NCBI GenBank assembly: GCA_017414645.1
Contig: JAFQLL010000062.1
Span: 1-44,307 of the forward strand
Direction: 5' to 3'
Length of the DNA stretch: 44,307 bases
From: Clostridia bacterium
Lineage (GTDB): Bacteria > Bacillota > Clostridia > UMGS1883
Shown: in pieces, positions 22,802 to 31,680 of the stretch
How positions within the stretch are numbered: the stretch's first letter is position 1
How the letters are laid out: the number at the start of each line of letters is the position of its first letter
The notes under the pieces: generated by a model
What the model was told of the DNA's origin: nothing
Seen by the model: the letters and a program-made list of their open reading frames with translations, nothing else
Databases searched by the model: none
Position numbers and translations under genes: made by a program

Positions 22802-24469
22802 TTAGTCAAAAATTTCAACTATTCCTTTTTTTAACTGCGCCATGTCTTTTGCGGAATAACTGTGAATCTCGTTGTTTGCAGATATCTGAACTTCGGTATC
22901 GTTTACCATAACATGTATAATGTTGTGCCCGAAATCTGCCTTAATATAAACCGAAAACTCCAGTCTTTCCTCGCCTTCGTACCACACGCCATCGTTAATT
23001 GTTTCTTGTAATTCTGCTTTGGCAAGGTATGTTAAAAGCTTTGTTATTGTTTTTTCGTCTCTTAATACAACCTTTTTCGCATTGGTCTGACCCTTTGCCT
23101 TCCAATAGAAGCTGACTTTCTCGGCATTTGGTGCAAGATGGGTAAAGTCGTGTCTGTTTTCGGTGGTTATATTCACGCTCATGGTTTCATTGTCCCATTT
23201 TACTGTACAACCGAAAGCTTCGCTGATAGCTCTTACAGGAACCATAACCCTGTCATTTTTTATTTCTGTTCCTGCATCAAGAGCTATGATTTCGCCGTTT
23301 TTATAGAGCACCGGAGCACCTACATCAATAATAATTTCAATATCTCCTTTAATGGCGGTTGCATCTTTGGATTCTTCGTCCCAGCTTACCTCTGCCCCCA
23401 ACGCTTCAAAAATTGCTCGCATAGGTACCATTGTGCGGTCGTTTTTAATATAAGGCTCACTATCAGTTTCTACCATTTTTCCGTCCACATATATTCTGAT
23501 GGTAGCTTTGTCAAATACGCCTTCGCTTTCTGATAAAATATTCTGCGCGGCAGAATTTTCGTAAACACGCTCATACACCACTCCGTCTTTTTGCATTATG
23601 TATATTCTGCCGTCTGTTTTCTTTATGGAATGAACATTATCCATAGCAAGCGTTATCTTGCCGTTTGAAGATTCGTACAATTTATTATTGCTGCCATCCA
23701 GAACGAGCACTGCATTTACATAGCCCTCAGGGTACATTGCAGTGCACACATCCTTCACGCTTTCAAACAATGTTCGCCCTTCATCCTCGCCCATAGTATA
23801 AAAGGTGAGCGAATTGTCGGTTTCTAAAACTGCAAGCCTTCCATTGTCAAGCATCGGGGAGGTTTCTGTCGCAAAAAGCTTTTTGCCTTGCTTATTTATA
23901 AGCCTCGGGCTCTTAGTTGTCGGAGTGCCCCATTTATTGCCCCATACATATACATCGCCGGGTGTGCAAATGGCAAACACGCCGCCCGGTGCAAACACAA
24001 GCTCTTCAACACCGCCTAAAAGCTTAACAGGTATTTTTTGATTTTCTGTTTCCTTGTCATAATCTGAAGGGTCAACCATGCCTTCACGCTCCGTGATGGG
24101 TGCTACGTTACCATTGCATCTTAGCCCAAGCATGCCACTTACGTAGGTGTACTCAGCTACATTTAAGGAGGGTGACATATTTGTGTAAAAACCATGAGCG
24201 CCCCACACATAAAGCTTCTTTTCATCAGTTATGGCATAGTAGGAACGACGATTGCCGTATTCACCAAAGCATTTAGCTTCAAGCCTTTCGATGTTATCAA
24301 GGAGCTTAACGGGGTTTTCGCCGTATTGTCCGCCCTGCGCCCATACAGATTTTTCGTACACCATAATGGTGCAATCGTCATACTCGTCTATATACAAGGC
24401 TTCTTCCGCACAAGCAGATACGCCAAGCATCAGAAGAATTACACATATTGAAAATACAACCTTTTTCAT
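22802..24469 (-). CDS. RCC1-like/stalk-domain lipoprotein
   Basis: This is a 555-aa exported protein. The signal sequence ends in VSAC (17-20), a plausible lipobox, so it is probably a lipoprotein. Residues about 25-330 look like RCC1/beta-propeller repeats (SVWAQGGQYGENP, KLYVWGAHGFYTN, DVYVWGNKWGTP). A stalk module follows at about 340-450, with NDRTMVPMRAIFEALGAEVSW and NDRVMVPVRAISEAFGCTVKW. The last ~110 residues are unassigned. Bacterial RCC1-like propellers are typically surface binding scaffolds. AAGGAGGAG is next to the start. It heads the three-gene surface operon and may continue transcription from the GH105 gene 71 nt upstream. Confidence 0.82.
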   Translation of the reverse strand: MKKVVFSICVILLMLGVSACAEEALYIDEYDDCTIMVYEKSVWAQGGQYGENPVKLLDNIERLEAKCFGEYGNRRSYYAITDEKKLYVWGAHGFYTNMSPSLNVAEYTYVSGMLGLRCNGNVAPITEREGMVDPSDYDKETENQKIPVKLLGGVEELVFAPGGVFAICTPGDVYVWGNKWGTPTTKSPRLINKQGKKLFATETSPMLDNGRLAVLETDNSLTFYTMGEDEGRTLFESVKDVCTAMYPEGYVNAVLVLDGSNNKLYESSNGKITLAMDNVHSIKKTDGRIYIMQKDGVVYERVYENSAAQNILSESEGVFDKATIRIYVDGKMVETDSEPYIKNDRTMVPMRAIFEALGAEVSWDEESKDATAIKGDIEIIIDVGAPVLYKNGEIIALDAGTEIKNDRVMVPVRAISEAFGCTVKWDNETMSVNITTENRHDFTHLAPNAEKVSFYWKAKGQTNAKKVVLRDEKTITKLLTYLAKAELQETINDGVWYEGEERLEFSVYIKADFGHNIIHVMVNDTEVQISANNEIHSYSAKDMAQLKKGIVEIFD

Positions 24470-24540
24470 GTTGTCTCCTCCTTAAACTGTCAGAATATGT
24501 CTCTGTATATAATACCTTCCAGAACGGTAAAAGGTTGCAT

Positions 24541-27207
24541 TTATTTTACAAAAACTGCCGCTTCGGTTATGCTTACCCAATACTTATTATAGGTATTTGA
24601 ATAGCCGTAAATGCGAATGAACTTTGCATCCTCATTAATTTCAAAATACTGATATTCTTCTGTATCCATGCCGGAAGTGCTTCTCGGCACAACAGTTTTG
24701 TAGTCCTTACCGTTTTCACTTACACGAATGTCGAAATCGAAGCTGCGCTGTGTTGCCCAGCGGAAAGCCAATCCAACTCTTGAAACAGAATAAACATCGC
24801 CAAGGTTAATCTGAATGTATTCGGGATTTGCTTCGTTTGTAACATAAAGCACACAGTATGTGTCAAAATTGCCGTCGCGTATGTTTGCAACGCCATTGTC
24901 GGGCTCAGATACGATAGACGCTGTTAAGCTTGCCTTCATCATGTCGAAGGCTGTGTCGTCGTAATCGGGCTCTGTTGCAGGCTCGTCAGGCTCAGTTCCG
25001 GGCTCACTTGGCTCGGTTACACCGCCTTCACCCACCTTATAGAACTCAACCTCTGTGGGCGAGAACCAATACATAATATTTGTGGCAGGGCTTGTATTGC
25101 CGTAGCCAAGAAGCTTAACGTATCTGGCTTCAACACCGCCTAAGGTGTAGTAAACAACCTCTTCAGATTCGCCCGGGGTGAATCCGCGTTCAATAGCACT
25201 TACGTATTCTTCACCGTCAACGCTCACCTGCAGTTCAAATTCTGTTTGTCGCATATCATCACGGAAGAAGGATAAGCCTATTACATCCAGCTCGTAAACC
25301 TCGCCAAGGTCAAATATTGCCCAGCAGGGGTCATTTTTATCGGTAACCTCTGCTGCCCAACGGGTGGCAATGTCGCCGTCAATCATGTTTGCAGGCACAT
25401 TTGCCTCCTCGGGAATTTGCGAAACAGAAATATCGCCAACAGTTATTGTAATTCTGTCATCATCTGACACATCGGGTGTGTCGGGCGCAACGTAGTCTTC
25501 CCCACCTGTTATTGTAATTCTGTCAGGGTTGGTGTAGGGTCTTTCGGGGAATGTGCCTTTATCTAAAATGTCGGAAAGCACACCTATAAGGTTTTCCTCG
25601 CTCTTGTTAAAGGGTGCAATAAACTCGCTTACAATGTACACCCCGTCCTTTTCGTACCAGTACATGCCGTCTTTAAGATAATCTTCAATAAGAATGTACA
25701 TATCATCAACAAGAATTTTAACATCGCCATCCTCCCGGATAATCATAGGATGTGTAAACTCATTTATTTCGCCATTCTTAATGTAATAGGGCGAATCCAT
25801 TTTATAAACCTCAATGTTGCCTAACAGCTTTTTGTTAAGATAAGGCACCACATCGCCCTGCACACCACCAAGGTACTTTGCCATTTCGCTTGCGGCATAA
25901 ACAAAGTTTGCGTAGGCATAGTGCTGTGTGGAGGTAGCTGTAAGTTCATACTTAGTGGGGGCTGCACCAATATGCTGTACGTAGCCTACAAGGCCGTTTT
26001 CCTGCAGTGCAACCTCGCTAAGCCACTTCCAGCCTCGTGCCGCAGTAATGAAGTATTCGCTTTCGTCTAAATAGCCGTTATTAATGCCCCAGAGCATGCC
26101 GTAAACAAAGAAGCCTGTGCCGCTTTCCTCGCAGGTGGGGTTGTAATTGGGGTCAAGAAGGCTTTCGTGCCATGCGCCGTCGGGGCACTGAGCCTTTTTA
26201 AGTGCTGCGCTCATTTCAAGGAAAATGTCTACAAAGTAATCCTTGTGCTCATAGCTGTCAGGCAATTCTTCAATAATCTGTGCAAAGGCTGCATAAACCC
26301 AGCCATCACCACGTGACCAGTAAACGTTTTCGCCATTTTCACCCACGCTGCCTATGAAAGATGCATCACGGAACCAAAGCCCTGCTTCTTCATCGTAGCA
26401 GTTAAGGGTTTCGGCGGTGTATTTAACCATTTCGTACATTTTGTCAAGGTATGCTCTGTCACCTGTCATTTCGTACATTTTTGTGAAAATGGGGCCTGCC
26501 ATGTAAAAGGCGTCGATCCAGTTCCAGTAGCTTAAGCTTGTGCTGTTTAAAATGCGGTTAACCTGGCTTGTTACGTATGTAAGGTCTGCGCTTTCAACTC
26601 CAAGGTTATACAAATCGATATAGGTTCTGAAGCAGCAGATGTTGTCGGCATTGGTCTGGTCCCATACAGGATAACCGTAGGACTGCCAGGAATGAGCCTT
26701 TGCCCACTTTTCGGAGTAGTTTCTGTAAAGCTCGTCACCTGTCATGTAGTAAGCTTGCATGTTGCCTGTGTGGAAAACAGAAACCTGCCATGGGTTAGAT
26801 GCCACTTCAACATTTTTATTCTGACCTATCCAGTAGTCGTTTGCCAATTTAAGCTGGCTCATAACCGTGTCGTAGTTTAAGTTGGAAAAATCGTCACCTG
26901 CAGGCACCATGTTTCCGCTCCATGCAAAAAGCTCAATATGTGCACCATCAATGGTGTCGAAGCTCATTTCTCTCCCACTTGACAGCTTGGAGGACGCAAG
27001 GCTCTTTACGCCGTAAACATATTCACCATCGGTGTATGCTGCATAAAGGGTGAAATCCCCTGTAAATTTTGCGTTCTTCTTTACAATAACCCCTGTTACC
27101 TCTTCGTCAGAAAATTCGCTCACTATTTCGTAGGGGCTTACTGCAAATGCGGGTATTGCGCTTAAAAGCATGCCTAATACCAAAACTAAACTTATAATCT
27201 TTTTCAT
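24541..27207 (-). CDS. Secreted GH105-type unsaturated rhamnogalacturonyl hydrolase with discoidin-like domains
   Basis: This 888-aa exported enzyme has a signal peptide (1-22) and an N-terminal unassigned beta segment. An alpha/alpha-barrel of family GH105/GH88 follows (about 110-470), marked by WNWIDAFYMAGP (its Asp corresponds to the catalytic Asp of YteR) and by YWSRGDGWVYAAF. Two F5/8 type C-like domains (about 610-720 and 765-885) lie C-terminal, each with TxWxAE- or DTYC-like and RYVKLLGYGN / KFIRIYGYSN ends. GH105 enzymes hydrolyse the unsaturated uronic acid left by pectate or rhamnogalacturonan lyases, usually inside the cell, so a secreted multidomain form is notable. I used the ATG at 27207 (AGGAGA upstream). 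It sits 88 nt after the AgrC-like kinase, in the same direction. Confidence 0.85.
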   Translation of the reverse strand: MKKIISLVLVLGMLLSAIPAFAVSPYEIVSEFSDEEVTGVIVKKNAKFTGDFTLYAAYTDGEYVYGVKSLASSKLSSGREMSFDTIDGAHIELFAWSGNMVPAGDDFSNLNYDTVMSQLKLANDYWIGQNKNVEVASNPWQVSVFHTGNMQAYYMTGDELYRNYSEKWAKAHSWQSYGYPVWDQTNADNICCFRTYIDLYNLGVESADLTYVTSQVNRILNSTSLSYWNWIDAFYMAGPIFTKMYEMTGDRAYLDKMYEMVKYTAETLNCYDEEAGLWFRDASFIGSVGENGENVYWSRGDGWVYAAFAQIIEELPDSYEHKDYFVDIFLEMSAALKKAQCPDGAWHESLLDPNYNPTCEESGTGFFVYGMLWGINNGYLDESEYFITAARGWKWLSEVALQENGLVGYVQHIGAAPTKYELTATSTQHYAYANFVYAASEMAKYLGGVQGDVVPYLNKKLLGNIEVYKMDSPYYIKNGEINEFTHPMIIREDGDVKILVDDMYILIEDYLKDGMYWYEKDGVYIVSEFIAPFNKSEENLIGVLSDILDKGTFPERPYTNPDRITITGGEDYVAPDTPDVSDDDRITITVGDISVSQIPEEANVPANMIDGDIATRWAAEVTDKNDPCWAIFDLGEVYELDVIGLSFFRDDMRQTEFELQVSVDGEEYVSAIERGFTPGESEEVVYYTLGGVEARYVKLLGYGNTSPATNIMYWFSPTEVEFYKVGEGGVTEPSEPGTEPDEPATEPDYDDTAFDMMKASLTASIVSEPDNGVANIRDGNFDTYCVLYVTNEANPEYIQINLGDVYSVSRVGLAFRWATQRSFDFDIRVSENGKDYKTVVPRSTSGMDTEEYQYFEINEDAKFIRIYGYSNTYNKYWVSITEAAVFVK

Positions 27208-27295
27208 TTTCCTGTCTCCTTTGTTGTTTTTGTGGTCAGGGAATATCCCCCTCATGTAATATAAACGTTTCGACTTTGTTATTTTGTCAAAATTT

Positions 27296-28558
27296 TTAAA
27301 TATTCTTTTTCAATACAACTGTTGTGCTGAAGCTTTTTTGCCTTTCGTCATAGCTCCAGTCAAGCATGCCGTCGTACTTTTTAATAACCTTTTTAATGCT
27401 GCTTATGCCAATGCCGTGAAGCCTTTCGTTTTCCTTGGTTGTTTGCAGCACCGAATTTATAACAACGGGCATTTTGTCCGATGAATTGCTTATTTTTACA
27501 ACAACAAAGCTATTGTTTTTAGTTGTAATGCTAAGGCTTATTTTCTTTTCGCCGCTTTCCTTTGCACTTTCATAGGCATTGTTTAAAAGATTTGAAAAAA
27601 GTGTTACGGTGTCCATGTCGGATATGAAGCCAAGAGTTGCCTCAACAGGGTCAATTTCAAGCCGGACCCCACCTGCTTCACACTCGCCCTTCTTTTTAGA
27701 AAGCAGAATGTTGAAAATTTTGTTGTCGGAAAATCTGGAATAGGAAACCTCGTTTTCACCTTCGCATATTTTTCTGATATATTCCTTTGCTTTTTCAGGG
27801 CTTTCGTCAATAAGAGAATTCAACACGCCCAAATGCTCTTTAATATCGTGGCGGAAAGTTCGTGTCTGCTCGTATTTTTCGAGCAATAAGGAATATTCCT
27901 CAAAGTCGATGGTTTCTTTTTTTATCTGTTCCTTTAGTGCACTGTTTTCTATTTCCTTTCTGACCATTCTCAGGTCAAGAACAAAAACAATCATGTTAAT
28001 TACAAGCATCAGTATGCAAACAATCCAGAGCAGTTCTTTGCCGAAAATGAAAACCAGCCACAAGGCAACAACCGAAACAAGCACAATTGAAATGTTTGCA
28101 AGGGAAAACCAATCCCGCCCGGCTTGCCTTTTTGCAAAAAAGCGGCTTATTGCCATAATTTCAACTATATACAGAACCCTGCTTACCAAAGTAAGCATTA
28201 ACGACTGCAGAGGCAAAAAGTCTGTGGGGCTATCGGGAATGTTAATCTGAGGCATGCTCACAACCAAAAGCTCGTCTGCAATCATGAGCAGCGCTAAAAT
28301 ACTGCACTGAAAAGCTGCCGATTTAATTGAAACATGATAGCAAACCAAAAAGGCAGCCATGTGCCCCACCAGCTGTGTGAGAATGTTAAGCCACACAATG
28401 CCAACCATGCAGGAAACAAGGTTTAGAAGGCTCATTAATGCCACAAAGCTATATGTAAAAAGCTTGCTTTTTTTTCGTGAAAAGAGTATGTCTGCATAAT
28501 TTATAAAAACTATGTATTCTATTACAATTGCCAGCAGAAGACCTAAATCAATTCTCAT
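27296..28558 (-). CDS. AgrC-like sensor histidine kinase (HPK10 type), system 1
   Basis: This is a 420-aa membrane kinase. Six to seven hydrophobic helices fill residues 1-200, then come a coiled linker and the dimerisation His in RTFRHDIKEHLGVL. The GHKL ATPase domain has an N-box LLNNAYESAKES and a G-box HGIGISSIKKV. This matches the HPK10/AgrC class that pairs with LytTR regulators and often senses peptides. I chose the ATG at 28558, which overlaps the regulator stop by 1 nt (TAATG) and has AAGGA upstream. No AgrB/AgrD-like gene is nearby. The following gene in this direction is the secreted GH105. Confidence 0.88.
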   Translation of the reverse strand: MRIDLGLLLAIVIEYIVFINYADILFSRKKSKLFTYSFVALMSLLNLVSCMVGIVWLNILTQLVGHMAAFLVCYHVSIKSAAFQCSILALLMIADELLVVSMPQINIPDSPTDFLPLQSLMLTLVSRVLYIVEIMAISRFFAKRQAGRDWFSLANISIVLVSVVALWLVFIFGKELLWIVCILMLVINMIVFVLDLRMVRKEIENSALKEQIKKETIDFEEYSLLLEKYEQTRTFRHDIKEHLGVLNSLIDESPEKAKEYIRKICEGENEVSYSRFSDNKIFNILLSKKKGECEAGGVRLEIDPVEATLGFISDMDTVTLFSNLLNNAYESAKESGEKKISLSITTKNNSFVVVKISNSSDKMPVVINSVLQTTKENERLHGIGISSIKKVIKKYDGMLDWSYDERQKSFSTTVVLKKNI

Positions 28559-29280
28559 TATTCCTTGCCCATCCATTCAATAAAGCTTTTGCAAAAGATG
28601 CTGTATTTACGTCTGGATAAATAAACCTCATGCTTTTTGTCTTTAACAGAACAAAAAACCTTCGTTTTGTCGTAGTCGGTAACGTATGCAAAGTTGACAC
28701 AGTAGCCACGATGTGTTTCGAAAAAGTCGCTGTTTATTGAAAGCTTTTTCATTATGTCGGAAAACTTGTCGCTCACTTCTATTTCGCCCTTTGGGGTAAC
28801 GATAATGGTTTTCTTCATAACCGAGCTTACATACACAATGCTTTTCTGCATAATTTTAATTTTGCTTGTGCCACGTGTTACAACAATAAAGTTCTCACGT
28901 TTTTCAAGCCGTGCAATTGCCGAATCAAAGGCCTTGGAAAGCCTTGCCTTATCAATGGGCTTAAGCCAGAAGCGGAAGGCATGCGCATCAAAGGCTGTGT
29001 CGAGATAGTTTTCGTGATTTGTCACAAAGAAAACCATACAGTTTTCATCGTTTGTTCTGAGCTTTTTTGCAACCTCTATTCCGCTTGCGCCATTCATTTC
29101 AATGTCTAAAATTACAATGTCGAATTGTATTTGGCTTGAAAGGAGCTCCTCGGGGCTTTCAAAGGCTTTTATAACAAAATCTGTTCCCTTTTCTTTAAGC
29201 ACCTCTTCAACCATTTTTACATTCTCTTCAAGAACGTGTTTTTCGTCGTCACATACACCGACCTTTAAAGCTTTATCCAT
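28558..29280 (-). CDS. LytTR family response regulator, system 1
   Basis: This 240-aa regulator has a receiver domain with acidic pocket CDDE (10-13), phospho-acceptor Asp59 in VILDIEM, Thr in FFVTNH and Lys in WLKP. The C-terminal LytTR DNA-binding domain (about 135-240) shows the usual IVYVSSVMKKTIIVTPKG and FFETHRGYCVNFAYVTDY patterns. LytTR regulators bind pairs of ~9-bp direct repeats. I chose the ATG at 29280 over an upstream TTG. It is translationally coupled to its kinase. Confidence 0.92.
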   Translation of the reverse strand: MDKALKVGVCDDEKHVLEENVKMVEEVLKEKGTDFVIKAFESPEELLSSQIQFDIVILDIEMNGASGIEVAKKLRTNDENCMVFFVTNHENYLDTAFDAHAFRFWLKPIDKARLSKAFDSAIARLEKRENFIVVTRGTSKIKIMQKSIVYVSSVMKKTIIVTPKGEIEVSDKFSDIMKKLSINSDFFETHRGYCVNFAYVTDYDKTKVFCSVKDKKHEVYLSRRKYSIFCKSFIEWMGKE

Positions 29281-29303
29281 TTTAAATTCACCATTCCTTT
29301 GCA

Positions 29304-29336
29304 ATTATATAGTAGCACATTTTTTATGTGATTCAA
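29304..29336 (-). promoter_or_regulatory. Candidate promoter of LytTR system 1
   Basis: Minus strand: TTGAAT (29331-29336) and TACTAT (29309-29314) with 16 nt between; an overlapping TATAAT (29304-29309) would need a 21-nt spacer. Between the boxes is a small palindrome CACAT-AAAAA-ATGTG. The assignment is tentative. Confidence 0.4.
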
Positions 29337-29411
29337 ACGTTTTCTTCTCAAGTGGTTGAGTTTTGGCATAAACGGCAAAATTGAGAATTGGAAAAACACC
29401 TCCCACATAAT

Positions 29412-29456
29412 AAAACGGCAAAAATTTGATTTTTGTCAAAAAATTTTTGCCGTTTT
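29412..29456. promoter_or_regulatory. 16-bp inverted repeat between the divergent LytTR operons
   Basis: AAAACGGCAAAAATTT (29412-29427) pairs perfectly with 29441-29456 across a 13-nt loop. It lies between two divergent operons, where no terminator is needed. A partial copy of the arm core, AAACGGCAAAATT, occurs about 40 nt to the left (about 29368-29380). It could be an operator, an insulating hairpin or the remnant of a terminator. I see no gene elsewhere in the 329-nt gap 29281-29609. Confidence 0.6.
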
Positions 29457-29526
29457 TGAAAAATATTATTTTTTTGTTTTTCTTTTAACTGAATTCTATT
29501 TGCCTGAAACTGTAATGTCAACAAAA

Positions 29527-29590
29527 TGGGGTGAACAGCGCTTTTTTGGGGTGAATTCGCTTTACAGTTGTCGGCCTTTTATGTTACACT
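29527..29590 (+). promoter_or_regulatory. LytTR-type direct repeats and promoter of system 2
   Basis: TGGGGTGAA occurs twice, at 29527-29535 and 29547-29555, start to start 20 nt, with GCTTT following at matching positions. The right copy ends 5 nt before TTTACA (29561-29566), which is followed after 18 nt by TACACT (29585-29590). Two ~9-bp direct repeats about two turns apart, just upstream of -35, is the classic layout of LytTR activator sites (as for AgrA). Probably bound by one of the two regulators encoded on either side. Confidence 0.65.
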
Positions 29591-29609
29591 ATTTTTTGAG
29601 GTGATATTT

Positions 29610-30305
29610 ATGAACATTCTGCTTTGTGACGATGACGTCAATTTCCTTGCGGATTTTGAAAAGCATTTTTACGGCTTGAGCTGTCATGTTTACAAGTACA
29701 CATCCGCAAATGATGTAATTAATTCAGATGTTATATTTGACATTGCATTTTTAGACATTGTTCTCTCAGACGACACTCTCGTTTTCGGAGCGATTGAACA
29801 TATAAAAAATAAAAACCCAAAATGCGTTATTTCATTTGTTACCAACCACATAAAATACGCACCCGAGGGCTACGAATACAAGGCCTTCCGCTACATATTG
29901 AAAAATGAACCGCCACAGCTTATCAATCGCCGCATAAATGATGTTTTAAAGGAACATTACAGGCTCAACACCTTTATTAAAGGCAACTATAAGGGCAACA
30001 GCTTTTCAATATCGCCCTCTGATGTTTACTACATTGAAATTTTAAACCATACTCTTAAGCTTTACAGCACAAGAGGGGTTCTTGAAATGTACAATAAGCT
30101 GAAGGACATTTATCCTATTTTAGAGGAAACCGGCTTTATCCGTTGCCACAGAAGCTACATTGTAAACCTTAATTATGTTCGTTTTGTAGGAAAGGAAAAT
30201 AATTTTATACTTGAAACACCCGATGAGGTTAAAGTGCCCATAGGCATAAGCTACAAGACCTCGGCAAAGGAAAAGTATTTTAATTATGCAGGTAAATTGT
30301 TATGA
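29610..30305 (+). CDS. LytTR family response regulator, system 2
   Basis: This 231-aa regulator has a receiver with acidic pocket CDDD (6-9), phospho-acceptor Asp49 in FLDIVLSDD, VTNH and a conserved Lys in YILKN. The C-terminal LytTR domain (about 130-231) has the DVYYIEILNHTLKLYST and FIRCHRSYIVNLNYV patterns. I chose the ATG at 29610 with GAGGTGAT upstream; the longest frame begins 14 codons earlier without a ribosome site. It overlaps the kinase gene by 4 nt (ATGA). It is paralogous to the divergent system 1 but well diverged. Confidence 0.92.
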   Translation: MNILLCDDDVNFLADFEKHFYGLSCHVYKYTSANDVINSDVIFDIAFLDIVLSDDTLVFGAIEHIKNKNPKCVISFVTNHIKYAPEGYEYKAFRYILKNEPPQLINRRINDVLKEHYRLNTFIKGNYKGNSFSISPSDVYYIEILNHTLKLYSTRGVLEMYNKLKDIYPILEETGFIRCHRSYIVNLNYVRFVGKENNFILETPDEVKVPIGISYKTSAKEKYFNYAGKLL

Positions 30306-31585
30306 GCACAATAATAGAAATAGTTAACTGCGCAATAGAAATTGCAATATTCATATTCTTTTTGCACCAGATGCTTGACAAAGGAAAGCTGCCCGACTTA
30401 GCAAAAGGTATCATTCTGCTTTCGGTTTTTGCAATTCACACAATAAGAAGCTTTATAATACATTACACCTATTTAAACTATGCTGTGACCATTCTGCTCT
30501 GGGGCATACTTGCCTTTTGTTTGTACAGCGCACCAATTATAAAGAAAATAAGTGTTATGTGCATTTTTCTTTTTAACCTTTTTGCCACCGACATGATTGC
30601 AAGAGTTGCCGTGTCGGTTATTTTCGACATTGCCAACAGTGCTACCGAGGTTTACACAGGCTTTGTCAGGTACGTTGGCATGAGCATTGTAAGTGTATCG
30701 TCCCTTACAATTTACGCATTTTTGTCGGCGCTTTATAAAAGAAAAACCGCGCCGGTTGATTTTAAGTACTGGCTCATTACCCTGCTCTTTCCCTTATTCA
30801 GCTTTTTCATTGTATGTGCCTGCGACCTGTTCTTCCTTATTTCGCAAACAGATAACATTATTCATGCGGCACTTTTATCTTTGGTAATTATAATTCTGGT
30901 GGTTTTCACCTCGCTCATTTTTGAGTTTATGGGCTCCTACCAAGCTAACATACAGCTGGAGAGCGCAAAGCTTTTAATACGCCAGCAGGAGGAAAACTAC
31001 ACCAACATACAGATTAGCGAAAACGAGCTTTCAAAGCTCCGCCACGACATTTTAAACCACATACAGACAATGGAAAGCATGCTTTCGGCAAGCGAAACGG
31101 AAAGCGCCCAAAAGCTTCTGGAGGAGCTCAAAAATTCGCCGCAGCTTTCAAGAAATCTGGTATACACAAACGACTCTGCCATCGATGCCATTTTAAATTT
31201 TTACGCAAGGAAGGCAGCTACTGTTGGCATTGAATTTTTGTGTAAAACAAATGGCCTCTCTCAAAGTGTCAGCATGAGTGCACTTGACAAAAGCACCCTT
31301 CTGACAAATGCTCTGAACAATGCATTTGAAGCGTGCGGGCAACAGAAGGAAAAATATGTTGTTGTAACCCTTTATTCCGACAGTGCCAAATTCAAGCTGC
31401 AGATTGAAAATCCGTCTCTCCCCCCAAAAAGGGCTCAGGGCATTTTCATGAGCACAAAAAAGGACACTAAAGGTCATGGGTACGGCATACTGAGCATGGA
31501 AAGTGTGCTTGAAAAATATAACGGCAGGTTGAGCATTTCACATCTTGACGGCATAACAACACTTATAGCCATTGCCGACAATTAA
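30302..31585 (+). CDS. AgrC-like sensor histidine kinase (HPK10 type), system 2
   Basis: This 427-aa membrane kinase has about six to seven N-terminal hydrophobic helices (residues 5-215). The His-bearing dimerisation helix is [15 protein letters not shown], and the GHKL ATPase domain has [14 protein letters not shown] (N-box) and [12 protein letters not shown] (G-box). It is the same class as system 1, again in regulator-kinase order. No peptide precursor or AgrB processing protease is seen in the window, so the signal is unknown. A terminator follows 45 nt later, before the GH51 gene. Confidence 0.9.
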   Translation: MSTIIEIVNCAIEIAIFIFFLHQMLDKGKLPDLAKGIILLSVFAIHTIRSFIIHYTYLNYAVTILLWGILAFCLYSAPIIKKISVMCIFLFNLFATDMIARVAVSVIFDIANSATEVYTGFVRYVGMSIVSVSSLTIYAFLSALYKRKTAPVDFKYWLITLLFPLFSFFIVCACDLFFLISQTDNIIHAALLSLVIIILVVFTSLIFEFMGSYQANIQLESAKLLIRQQEENYTNIQISENELSKLRHDILNHIQTMESMLSASETESAQKLLEELKNSPQLSRNLVYTNDSAIDAILNFYARKAATVGIEFLCKTNGLSQSVSMSALDKSTLLTNALNNAFEACGQQKEKYVVVTLYSDSAKFKLQIENPSLPPKRAQGIFMSTKKDTKGHGYGILSMESVLEKYNGRLSISHLDGITTLIAIADN

Positions 31586-31602
31586 AAAGTGATATTTTTC
31601 TC

Positions 31603-31666
31603 TTTACTTCCATGTTTTTGCATTATATAATAGGTGTGTACAATTTCTGTACGCACCTATTTTTTT
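31603..31666 (+). promoter_or_regulatory. GH51 promoter overlapping the terminator of LytTR system 2
   Basis: TTTACT (31603-31608), 17 nt, TATAAT (31626-31631) forms a good vegetative promoter for the GH51 gene. Its -10 box runs into a hairpin ATAGGTGTGTACA (31630-31642) / TGTACGCACCTAT (31648-31660, one G-T wobble), followed by seven T, an intrinsic terminator for the kinase operon. Transcripts from the promoter would begin inside the left arm and so could escape termination, while read-through from upstream would be stopped. Confidence 0.7.
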
Positions 31667-31680
31667 ATGGAGGCGAAAAT

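Noticed and set aside
27255..27275. CcpA cre site upstream of GH105
   Set aside because: The sequence around AAACGTTT resembles a cre core but misses the conserved outer TG and CA bases on one side; a similar AAACGTTT near 29335 is also weak.
27207..29280. A conventional agr quorum-sensing locus
   Set aside because: The kinase and regulator are of the right class, but no AgrB protease or AgrD peptide gene is present and the gene order is regulator then kinase.
29356..29604. Small open frame between the LytTR operons as an AgrD-like signal peptide
   Set aside because: It spans the long hairpin, the direct repeats and the promoter, lacks a ribosome site and has no AgrD-like amphipathic, Cys and acidic-tail layout.
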